A stretch of DNA of 64,000 nt from Flavobacteriaceae bacterium. Lineage in GTDB: Bacteria > Bacteroidota > Bacteroidia > Flavobacteriales > Flavobacteriaceae. Each line of letters starts with the position of its first letter. Positions within the stretch are counted from its first letter, which is position 1. This document shows, piece by piece, positions 18,568 through 26,782 of this stretch. Location: NCBI GenBank assembly GCA_009827225.1, contig WUAI01000003.1:1-64000 (forward strand), given 5' to 3'. Made by a program: the position numbers and the translations under genes. The notes under the pieces are model-generated. The model did not search any database. It was not told the origin of the DNA and was given only the letters and a program-made list of their open reading frames with translations.

Positions 18568-21411
18568 TTAATGCGCCTCCAGCCAATTCTCTCCCAGACC
18601 CATTTCAACATCGAGCGGTACTGCGAGGGGATATGCATTTTCCATTTCGGATTTGATCAATTCTTTCAACTTATCCAATTCCGGTTTGTAAGCGTCGAAA
18701 ACCAATTCGTCATGCACCTGAAGTAACATTTTACTTTTATAGTTTCCTTCGGAAAGTTTCTTGTGGATATTGATCATAGCAATCTTGATAATATCTGCGG
18801 CACTTCCTTGGATGGGAGCATTCATCGCCAGTCGTTCTGCTTCATTTTTGACTACTCTGTTAACCGCATTGATGTTTTTCAAATAACGGCGTCTTCCCAG
18901 GACGGTTTGTACATAACCATTGTCCCGAGCAAAATCAATTTGGTCACTCAAATAATTCCTCAGCTTAGGATAGGTTTTGTAATAAGTATCGATCATTTCC
19001 TTGGCTTCTGAACGGTTAAGGTCGGTCTGGTTGCTCAACCCGAAAGCTGACACGCCATAGATAATTCCAAAATTCACGGCTTTGGCATTGGACCTTTGCT
19101 CCCTGGTAACTTCGGTTAATGGAATGTTGAACACTCTCGCAGCCGTAGAGGCATGAATATCTTCTCCATTTTTAAAAGCGGCGATCATATTTTCCTCCTC
19201 GCTCAATGCGGCGATGATCCTTAATTCAATTTGCGAATAATCTGCGGCCAGGAGAATGTGGTCTTTATCCCTTGGAATAAAAGCTTTACGCACTTGCCTT
19301 CCCCTTTCTGTTCGAATTGGGATATTCTGCAAGTTGGGATCATTACTGGCCAGGCGTCCCGTGGCTGCAACGGTTTGTACGTAATTGGTATGTACCCTTT
19401 GAGTGGAAGGTTCTACCTTTTCGGGAAGGGCATCAACATAGGTGCTTTTTAGTTTTGACAATCCACGGAATTCCAAAACGTCCCTTATAATCTTATGATC
19501 CTTGGCCAGATAGGACAGGACGTCTTCGGCCGTGGAGTACTGACCCGTTTTTGTTTTTTTTGGCTTGTCCACCAGTTTCATCTTTCCAAAAAGGATCTCA
19601 CCAAGTTGTCTTGGGGAAGCAATATTAAATTCCTGGCCGGCTTCTTTATAAATCTCACCTTCAAGTTTCTTGATATCGGTTTCCAGTTCTTCGGAAAGTT
19701 TCTTTAAAAACGATTCGTCCAGGTTAATACCTTCCAGTTCCATATCAGCGAGTACACGTAACAAGGGGACTTCAATCTCGTCGAATAACTTCTGGGTATT
19801 CGCCTCACCGAGTTCGTTCTGAAAATGTTCCTTTAGCTGAAGTGTGATATCTGTATCCTCTACGGCATATTCCGTTTGCTGGTCCACCGGCACTTCCCGC
19901 ATCGATTTCTGGTTCTTACCTTTCTTTCCGATAAGCTCGGTAATGGACACGGGAGTATAATTGAGGTAAGTTTCCGCGAGCACATCCATATTATGACGCA
20001 TATCCGGATTGATGAGGTAGTGCGCCAACATGGTGTCGAACAGTTTTCCTTTTACTTCCACCTTATATTTCCGCAGAACCTTGATATCGTATTTTAGGTT
20101 TTGTCCGATTTTTTCAATGGATTCATCTTCAAAGAAAGGTCTGAGAAGCTCGATCAATTCCTGGGCTTTTTCCTGATCTTCAGGGAATGGAAGATAGAAG
20201 CCTTTATGGGGTTCCCAGGAAAAGGCAATTCCCACCAGCTCTGCAGTAATCGGATTAAGCCCGGTCGTTTCGGTGTCAAAACATACACTTTTCTGATTGA
20301 GCAGATTTTTGATAAATAATTGTGTCCCCATTCCCGGCTGTACCGTCTGGTAGAAATGCTCGGTACTGTGTATCGTTTCCCTGGAACTGTAAGCTTTACT
20401 GGCTTCAGTTACCTCGCCATCACCATCAAACAGTGAAAATTGTCCGGCGCCAGCCGTCGATTTAGATGTGCTAGCCGGTTTCGGTTTTTGATTGGCGTCA
20501 TTTTTGGGCTGAGAGTTTTGTTCTGTCTCCTGGGTAAAGGTTTTCAGGAAATTTTCTGTCAGACGTCTGAACTCCAGTTCTTCAAATATTTCGGTTACCC
20601 CTGAAATATTGGGTTCCGACATTTCAAAATCTTTCTCATCGAACTCTACGGGAACATCCAGCATAATGCGGGCCAACTCCTTGGATAACAGGCCAAGTTC
20701 CTTGCTGGCTTCAACTTTCTCCTTCATTTTACCTTTCAGCTGATCCGTATTATCAAGAAGACTTTCCATGGATCCAAACTGTGCGATAAATTTTTTAGCT
20801 GTTTTATCACCTACTCCCGGTAGCCCCGGAATATTATCAGCGCTATCTCCCATCATCCCCAGGTAATCGATTACCTGCAATGGGTTTTCCACCTCAAATT
20901 TGGCCTTAACTTCCGGAATACCCCAGGTTTCATAGCCACCGCCAAAAACGGGGCGGTACATGAAGATATTTTCGGAGACTAATTGTGCAAAGTCCTTGTC
21001 TGGAGTAACCATATACGTTTGATACCCTTCCTTTTCAGCCTTTTTAGCCAGTGTCCCTATCACGTCGTCGGCTTCAAAACCTTCCTTTACCATAATAGGA
21101 ATATGCATCTCTTGTAGAATTTTTTCGATATAAGGTACTGCGATTCGAATGGCTTCCGGAGTTTCATCTCTGTTAGCTTTGTACTCGGCGAACATTTCAT
21201 TACGGGCAACGCTGCCGCCTTTATCGAAACACACAGCCAAATGATCGGGGCGCTCTCTTTTGATAACATCCAGTAGCGAATTGGTGAATCCCAGGATGGC
21301 GGAAGTATCCATGCCTTTTGAGTTGATTCTCGGGTTTTTAATAAAGGCATAATATCCTCTGAAAATTAGCGCGTATGCGTCTACAAGAAAGAGTCTTTTT
21401 CGATCGGTCAT
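18568..21411 (-). CDS. polA: DNA polymerase I
   Basis: A 947-residue polymerase with all three domains. Residues 1 to about 290 are the 5' nuclease (LVDAYALIFRGYYAF; DFAQLVSE; LPGVGDKTAKKF). Residues about 370-560 are a 3'-5' exonuclease that keeps its acidic residues (CFDTETTGLNP, VEDTDITLQL), so proofreading is probably active. The C-terminal part is the polymerase (ADYSQIELRIIA, NAKAVNFGIIYGVSAFGLS, QVHDELVFD). An Asn/Lys/Pro/Ser-rich linker lies near 300-325. It fills gaps in replication and repair. It is divergent from the isoaspartyl peptidase gene. Confidence 0.98.
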   Translation of the reverse strand: MTDRKRLFLVDAYALIFRGYYAFIKNPRINSKGMDTSAILGFTNSLLDVIKRERPDHLAVCFDKGGSVARNEMFAEYKANRDETPEAIRIAVPYIEKILQEMHIPIMVKEGFEADDVIGTLAKKAEKEGYQTYMVTPDKDFAQLVSENIFMYRPVFGGGYETWGIPEVKAKFEVENPLQVIDYLGMMGDSADNIPGLPGVGDKTAKKFIAQFGSMESLLDNTDQLKGKMKEKVEASKELGLLSKELARIMLDVPVEFDEKDFEMSEPNISGVTEIFEELEFRRLTENFLKTFTQETEQNSQPKNDANQKPKPASTSKSTAGAGQFSLFDGDGEVTEASKAYSSRETIHSTEHFYQTVQPGMGTQLFIKNLLNQKSVCFDTETTGLNPITAELVGIAFSWEPHKGFYLPFPEDQEKAQELIELLRPFFEDESIEKIGQNLKYDIKVLRKYKVEVKGKLFDTMLAHYLINPDMRHNMDVLAETYLNYTPVSITELIGKKGKNQKSMREVPVDQQTEYAVEDTDITLQLKEHFQNELGEANTQKLFDEIEVPLLRVLADMELEGINLDESFLKKLSEELETDIKKLEGEIYKEAGQEFNIASPRQLGEILFGKMKLVDKPKKTKTGQYSTAEDVLSYLAKDHKIIRDVLEFRGLSKLKSTYVDALPEKVEPSTQRVHTNYVQTVAATGRLASNDPNLQNIPIRTERGRQVRKAFIPRDKDHILLAADYSQIELRIIAALSEEENMIAAFKNGEDIHASTAARVFNIPLTEVTREQRSNAKAVNFGIIYGVSAFGLSNQTDLNRSEAKEMIDTYYKTYPKLRNYLSDQIDFARDNGYVQTVLGRRRYLKNINAVNRVVKNEAERLAMNAPIQGSAADIIKIAMINIHKKLSEGNYKSKMLLQVHDELVFDAYKPELDKLKELIKSEMENAYPLAVPLDVEMGLGENWLEAH

Positions 21412-21509
21412 TATAAAAAAGGTTGAAGTCTATAAAACTACAAAACTTCTTACGCCAACCGAAATTAATTGAATGGCAATTCGTATTTTTCCAAACTAAA
21501 AATTTATTC

Positions 21510-22439
21510 ATGAGTACATTTTCAATAGCGATACATGGCGGAGCAGGAACCTTGGTTAAAGGGTTGATGACCGAGGAGCTGGAAACTCAGTATTTATCCG
21601 CTCTTGAACATTCCCTCGACGCCGGATATGCTTCCCTTAGTGCAGGCGGAAGTGCTGTGGATGCGGTAGAGATAGCTGTCAAGGCCCTAGAAGATACTCC
21701 GCTATTCAATGCAGGAAAAGGTTCGGTATTTACCGCTGAAGGCACTCATGAAATGGACGCCGCCATCATGGATGGTTCCAATTTGCAGGCAGGTTCCGTC
21801 TCATTGATTACAGGCATTAAAAACCCAATTTCACTCGCTCGAGATGTGATGGACAAGAGCTACCATGTTTTCCTTGCAGGAGAGGGTGCGATGCGGTTTG
21901 CTGCCAGCCTGGGTTATTCCCTTGAATCTCCGGAATACTTTTACGACGAGGTTCGATACCAGCAATGGCAGGGTATAAAGGATACTGAAGGATTTCAGCT
22001 TGATCATAGCGTCAAAAAAGATGGGAAATTCGGAACTGTGGGTGCTGTCGCTTTGGATGCCGATGGCAATCTGGCCGCAGCGACCTCCACAGGGGGTATG
22101 ACCAACAAGAAATGGGGCCGCGTTGGGGACAGCCCGATGATTGGCGTAGGAAATTATGCCAACAACCATACCTGTGCGGTGAGCTGTACGGGAAGTGGCG
22201 AATATTTTATCCGTGGAGTGGTAGCTTACGATGTTTCTTGCCTAATGGAATATAAAGGAATGACTCTCGAGGAGGCCACTTCCGAAGTAATTCATAAAAG
22301 AATAAAGAAAATTGAAGGAGATGGTGGACTCATAGCAGTCGATTCTCATGGCAATATTTCTATGCCGTTTAATACCGAAGGGATGTATCGTGCGAGTAGA
22401 AATTCCGAAGGTACGTTTGAAATAGGTATCTATAAATAG
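21510..22439 (+). CDS. isoaspartyl peptidase / L-asparaginase (plant-type Ntn hydrolase)
   Basis: A 309-residue N-terminal-nucleophile hydrolase. The catalytic Thr that becomes the new N-terminus after autoprocessing is T176 in KFGTVGAVALD, with the downstream MTNKKWGRVGDSPMIGVG substrate segment. The ATG at 21510 begins the family-typical MSTFSIAIHGGAGT; the longer frame from 21423 adds 29 unlike residues. No signal peptide is seen, so it should be cytoplasmic. Such enzymes cleave beta-Asp-X dipeptides, including the beta-Asp-Arg released by cyanophycinase, and cphB and cphA lie next door; a role in cyanophycin breakdown is therefore likely. Confidence 0.93.
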   Translation: MSTFSIAIHGGAGTLVKGLMTEELETQYLSALEHSLDAGYASLSAGGSAVDAVEIAVKALEDTPLFNAGKGSVFTAEGTHEMDAAIMDGSNLQAGSVSLITGIKNPISLARDVMDKSYHVFLAGEGAMRFAASLGYSLESPEYFYDEVRYQQWQGIKDTEGFQLDHSVKKDGKFGTVGAVALDADGNLAAATSTGGMTNKKWGRVGDSPMIGVGNYANNHTCAVSCTGSGEYFIRGVVAYDVSCLMEYKGMTLEEATSEVIHKRIKKIEGDGGLIAVDSHGNISMPFNTEGMYRASRNSEGTFEIGIYK

Positions 22440-22449
22440 CGTAGTACGT

Positions 22450-23307
22450 TTATATAAACGGAGCATCCACAGGTAGGATCTCTACCTTCTTCTTTTTGAT
22501 ATTAAAGCGGTCGCTATTTGCCAAAACATGGGTCTTTAAATTAGTTAGCGACATGGGTGTTCCTGCCTCAAGGATCTTCTCGTTGTTATGCTTTAATTTC
22601 CTAGGATCGAAAACGATGACCATCCCGGAACCAATCACTTCAAAGGTTTTAGATTTTTTGATAATGAGTCCGGTATCTTCAGCAAGACCAACACCCACCA
22701 ATTTTGGAAACTTAGCAACGGCTTCTGCCAGCCTGCCAAATCTTCCTCTTCGAATAAAGTGTGAATCAATGATCAGGCCTTTGATAAAACTCATCCCTTC
22801 ATCCATTCCTACGGCTCCTTTCACAAATGCTTCTGTACTACTTCCTCCGGTGATCATTTCTTTGGACATACACATTGCTCCCGCACTGGTACCGGCAATT
22901 ACAAAATCATCGTTTATATAGCGGTCCATCATGATAGCATGCAATGTAGTGCCTCCTATCATTTGGGTAATTCTGGATTGGTTTCCACCCGAAAACATAA
23001 CACAGTCTGCTTCTTTCATCCGTAAGATATTCTCTTTTTCTTCGGATTGCTCTCTCTCTCGAATGTCCATGACATGGATGTTTTCACATCCCAGTTTCTG
23101 AAAGGCTTTTATATAATTCTCGCCAACCTCATTTGGAATGCTGGAAGCCGTTGGAATCACAATTATTTTGGAATTGATACCACCCGATTCTTTCACCACG
23201 TGATATAGTATGCCTTCACTGATGAACTCCAGCGTAGACTGTTCATTCACTTTGATTCCTTTATCTTCATTTCCTCCAATGGGAATAAGCGTTCCTTTAA
23301 TTTTCAT
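22450..23307 (-). CDS. cphB: cyanophycinase
   Basis: A 285-residue S51-family serine peptidase that cuts the Asp-Arg polymer cyanophycin to beta-Asp-Arg dipeptides. Visible motifs are LIPIGGNEDKG at the N-terminus, CVMFSGGNQSRIT (about 102-114) and the nucleophile elbow IAGTSAGAMCMS with Ser141. No signal peptide is seen, so this is the intracellular form. It is convergent with the isoaspartyl peptidase gene (10 bp apart) and divergent from cphA. Confidence 0.95.
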   Translation of the reverse strand: MKIKGTLIPIGGNEDKGIKVNEQSTLEFISEGILYHVVKESGGINSKIIVIPTASSIPNEVGENYIKAFQKLGCENIHVMDIREREQSEEKENILRMKEADCVMFSGGNQSRITQMIGGTTLHAIMMDRYINDDFVIAGTSAGAMCMSKEMITGGSSTEAFVKGAVGMDEGMSFIKGLIIDSHFIRRGRFGRLAEAVAKFPKLVGVGLAEDTGLIIKKSKTFEVIGSGMVIVFDPRKLKHNNEKILEAGTPMSLTNLKTHVLANSDRFNIKKKKVEILPVDAPFI

Positions 23308-23326
23308 CCTCGATTATTTACGCTTG

Positions 23327-23334
23327 CAAAAATA
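23327..23334 (-). promoter_or_regulatory. -7 element TATTTTTG upstream of cphB
   Basis: A full TAnnTTTG match on the minus strand, 20 bp before the cphB ATG. A TTG is present only 12 bp further upstream, not at the optimal 19 bp, so the -33 part is weak. The cphB-cphA divergent region is 95 bp, and the two promoters must lie close together. Confidence 0.4.
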
Positions 23335-23402
23335 GGAGTTTTGGGTCAAAAAATTATATATTTATAATCTTTCACGCTTGTTAAATCAAAAAACCAAACC
23401 AA

Positions 23403-26039
23403 ATGAAGATACGAGAAATAAACGCCATGCGAGGACCCAATTACTGGTCGGTGAGAAGACACAAACTGATCGTGATGGTTCTTGATCTGGAAGACATGGA
23501 ACAACGTCCATCGGATACCATTGATGGATTTCGGGAGCGACTGGAAGCTATGTTTCCCACCATGATAGAACATCGATGTTCAGTGGGAACTCGTGGTGGA
23601 TTTTTTCAAAGGGTGGAAGAAGGAACCTGGATGGGTCATATTATAGAACACATCGCATTGGAAATCCAGACTCTGGCGGGAATGGATACCGGATTTGGAA
23701 GAACCCGGGGTTATGGAGAAGAAGGGGTGTACAATGTGGTATTTTCCTATATCGAGGAAAATGTTGGGCGTTATGCCGCTAAAGCTTCGGTTCGTATCTG
23801 TGAAGCCTTGATTTCCGGTGAAGATTACGACCTCGAGCCGGATATTCAGGAAATGCGAGAGCTAAGGGAAGCTGAACGGTTGGGGCCAAGTACGGGTTCC
23901 ATCGTAGAAGAAGCAGCGAGCCGTGGTATACCCTGGATTCGACTGAATAAATATTCCCTGGTTCAATTGGGTTATGGGGCCAATCAGAAGAGAATACAAG
24001 CAACAGTAACCAGTGAGACCAGTAGTATTGGAGTAGAACTGGCCTGCGATAAGGAAGACACGAAATATTTATTGGAACAAGCCGAAGTAGAGGTGCCAAG
24101 AGGAGATATAATCAGCCGGGAACGCAGTTTGGAAGATGCCTGTGATTATGTGGGATATCCTTTGGTGATCAAACCCATCGACGGAAACCACGGTAGAGGA
24201 ATTACCGTGGATATTCAGAATTATGAAGAAGCATTGGTAGCATTTCATGCTGCCAAGGAAGTATCGCGCAGAGTGATCGTTGAGAAATATATCACCGGTG
24301 AGGATTATCGTTTGCTGGTGATCAATAATGTACTTGTTGCAGCGGCCAAGAGAACTCCTGCACATGTGATCGGAGACGGTAAATCGACCGTTCGAGAGTT
24401 GGTGGACAAGGTAAATGAAGATCCAAGGCGCGGTTATGGGCATGAGAATGTTCTTACCATGATCACCATTAATGATCTAACAAAAACGATTCTACATGAC
24501 GCTGGTTACACTGAAGATTCGGTTATTCCCGAAGGCGAGATGTTGGTGCTGAAAGATACAGCGAATCTCAGTACGGGAGGAACCGCTGAAGATGTGACCG
24601 ACATCGTCCATCCGGCCAATGTGGCCATGGCAGAGCGAATCTCGAAAATCATCGATCTGGATATTTGTGGTATTGATGTTATGACCAGCGATATCAGTAA
24701 ACCACTGTCTGAAACCGGTGGAGCGGTCTTGGAAGTGAATGCAGGTCCCGGATTTAGAATGCACCTGGCACCTACCACCGGATTACCCAGAAATGTTGCT
24801 GCTCCCGTAGTGGATAAGTTGTTCCCAACTCAAGGGGATACAGGGCGTATTCCAATCGTTGCGATTACAGGAACCAATGGTAAAACCACCACGAGTCGTT
24901 TGATGGCTCATATGGCTAAAATGAGCGGATATCGGGTAGGTTATACCACTAGTGATGGAGTTTATATCCAGAATCGTTTGCTGATGACCGGAGATTGCAC
25001 CGGACCCGCTAGCGCCGAGTTTGTATTAAAAGATCCAACGGTGAATTTTGCAGTTTTGGAATGTGCAAGAGGAGGATTACTAAGGGCCGGTCTTGGATTT
25101 AAGAACTGCGATGTCGCTGTAGTGACCAATGTAGCCGCCGATCACCTGGGCTTGAAAGGAATTCACACCGTTGATCAATTGGCAAGAGTGAAAGGAGTTA
25201 TTCCGGAAACGGTGCTACCGGAAGGACATGCCATTCTCAATGCCGATGATGACCTTGTTTATGAAATGAGACGAGGTATCGATTGCAACCTGGCCCTGTT
25301 TTCAATGGATGAGAATAATCCAAGAATTCAGGCCTTGCAGAGAAAAGGGGGAATTACGGCTATTTATGAAAATGGCTATGTCACCCTCTGTCGAGGAGCC
25401 TGGAAGATGCGCATAATGAAAGCTAAAGATATTCCTTTGACCTATGGAGGTAAAGCGAAGTTCATGATTCAGAATGTATTGGCGGCGGTAATTGCGGCCA
25501 ACGTTCGGGGAATCAGCATAGAAGATATGAAAGCCGCGCTCGAGACCTTTATCCCTTCTGCATCACAAACACCGGGAAGGCTTAATTTATTTCAGTTTGA
25601 GAATTTCCAGATTCTGTTGGATTACGCTCACAATCCGGCAGGTATGCGTGCTTTGCAAAAGTTCACTAACGAATTGGAATGCACTACCAAAGTGGGGATT
25701 ATCGCTGGCATAGGAGATAGAAGAGAAGAAGATAATAATGAAATGGGTAGTATTGCTGCTGAAATGTTTGACGAGATCATTATTCGTCAGGACAAACGAT
25801 TACGCGGGAAAACGGAAGAAGAATTGATTAAAATGCTGGATGATGGTATCAAAAAGAAAGATCCCAACAAAAAGACAACGATAATTCCTTCTGAGAAAGA
25901 AGCCATCACCTATGCTGTGAACAACGCCACCAAAGGATCATTGATCATTCTTTGTAGTGACGTTGTACCGGACGCTCTGGATTTGGTTCAGAAGTTTAAG
26001 GCACAGGAAGCAAGCGGTGAAAGAGTATTTGCTCAATAA
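23403..26039 (+). CDS. cphA: cyanophycin synthetase
   Basis: An 878-residue, two-active-site ligase that builds multi-L-arginyl-poly-L-aspartate without a ribosome. The N-terminal domain (about 1-160) and ATP-grasp domain (about 165-480; PLVIKPIDGNHGRGI, EVNAGPGFRMH) add Asp. The C-terminal Mur-ligase-like domain adds Arg and has the P-loop GTNGKTTTSR at about 490-499, VTNVAADHLGLKGI and LDYAHNPAGM. Length and order match the family. The product forms a nitrogen/carbon reserve. It is divergent from cphB, and the peptidase that finishes degradation is 1 kb away, so the whole storage cycle is present. Confidence 0.97.
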   Translation: MKIREINAMRGPNYWSVRRHKLIVMVLDLEDMEQRPSDTIDGFRERLEAMFPTMIEHRCSVGTRGGFFQRVEEGTWMGHIIEHIALEIQTLAGMDTGFGRTRGYGEEGVYNVVFSYIEENVGRYAAKASVRICEALISGEDYDLEPDIQEMRELREAERLGPSTGSIVEEAASRGIPWIRLNKYSLVQLGYGANQKRIQATVTSETSSIGVELACDKEDTKYLLEQAEVEVPRGDIISRERSLEDACDYVGYPLVIKPIDGNHGRGITVDIQNYEEALVAFHAAKEVSRRVIVEKYITGEDYRLLVINNVLVAAAKRTPAHVIGDGKSTVRELVDKVNEDPRRGYGHENVLTMITINDLTKTILHDAGYTEDSVIPEGEMLVLKDTANLSTGGTAEDVTDIVHPANVAMAERISKIIDLDICGIDVMTSDISKPLSETGGAVLEVNAGPGFRMHLAPTTGLPRNVAAPVVDKLFPTQGDTGRIPIVAITGTNGKTTTSRLMAHMAKMSGYRVGYTTSDGVYIQNRLLMTGDCTGPASAEFVLKDPTVNFAVLECARGGLLRAGLGFKNCDVAVVTNVAADHLGLKGIHTVDQLARVKGVIPETVLPEGHAILNADDDLVYEMRRGIDCNLALFSMDENNPRIQALQRKGGITAIYENGYVTLCRGAWKMRIMKAKDIPLTYGGKAKFMIQNVLAAVIAANVRGISIEDMKAALETFIPSASQTPGRLNLFQFENFQILLDYAHNPAGMRALQKFTNELECTTKVGIIAGIGDRREEDNNEMGSIAAEMFDEIIIRQDKRLRGKTEEELIKMLDDGIKKKDPNKKTTIIPSEKEAITYAVNNATKGSLIILCSDVVPDALDLVQKFKAQEASGERVFAQ

Positions 26040-26044
26040 ATAAC

Positions 26045-26070
26045 AAAAGCCGCTCCCCCAAGCGGCTTTT
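26045..26070 (+). terminator. terminator after cphA
   Basis: Ten-base-pair stem AAAAGCCGCT/AGCGGCTTTT with a CCCCCA loop, 5 bp past the cphA stop. Confidence 0.88.
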
Positions 26071-26166
26071 AAATCTCCCGTTTCTCACGATTGGGAGCGA
26101 ATCTAAACATAATTGAATTTACTTCAACTATTTTGTTTGCTGAAACTTGATCAGCCGTCCACCATT

Positions 26167-26772
26167 TTATTGAATTCTATCAGGTGGGATATAAGCTGGA
26201 ACCACATTTTCTATAGGTTTCAAAGACATCAAATAGTCGTAAATGCTTTGCAGATCTTCTTCGGTTAGTCCGGCATAGGTCTGCCATGGCATAGGTGGTA
26301 AGAGGGGTCTGGTATTATCCATACCCTTGTGTTTACCTTCAGTCATCGCCTTTTTGAATTGATCGAAAGTCCAGGTTCCAATTCCTGTGTCGTCCGGGGT
26401 AAGATTGGCCCCAAAAGTCACACCCCAGGGCCCGACGAATGCAGTTAAATCTCCATTGAACAATCCCCATTTACCTGGGCCTAAAGCTTCCATCTTGATC
26501 TCAGGTAAAGGATCGTTTGCAGGATAACCCATCATCCAGCGTTCCATATCGGGAACGGGACCGGCTTCTGTCATTTTTTTCGGACTGTGACAGTGGTCAC
26601 AACCAATAGCTTTGGCAAGGTATTCTCCTCGCTTTATCCTTTCCTCCTTTGTAGGTGTACTTTCTGCCGTTTGAATTTTGGCCGTGTAGTTTTCTGTAGT
26701 TTCCTGTTTCTCCTTGCAACTCAATGCGAAGACTGCCAGAACCAGGAAAATTGTGAGTTGTAATTTTCTCAT
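26167..26772 (-). CDS. lipoprotein monohaem cytochrome c
   Basis: A 201-residue protein with a lipoprotein signal (LTIFLVLAVFALSC, lipobox Cys about 19). One haem-binding CxxCH (GCDHCH, about residues 58-63) is followed by Met/Pro-rich segments (MERWMMGYPANDP, LLPPMPWQTYAGLTEEDLQSIYDYLMSLKPI) typical of class I cytochromes c of the diheme-dehydrogenase-subunit type. It is expected to be membrane-anchored on the periplasmic side and to carry electrons; the partner is unknown. It lies only 10 bp downstream of the large S74 fibre gene on the same strand, which suggests co-transcription. Confidence 0.88.
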   Translation of the reverse strand: MRKLQLTIFLVLAVFALSCKEKQETTENYTAKIQTAESTPTKEERIKRGEYLAKAIGCDHCHSPKKMTEAGPVPDMERWMMGYPANDPLPEIKMEALGPGKWGLFNGDLTAFVGPWGVTFGANLTPDDTGIGTWTFDQFKKAMTEGKHKGMDNTRPLLPPMPWQTYAGLTEEDLQSIYDYLMSLKPIENVVPAYIPPDRIQ

Positions 26773-26782
26773 ATCTAGTGGA

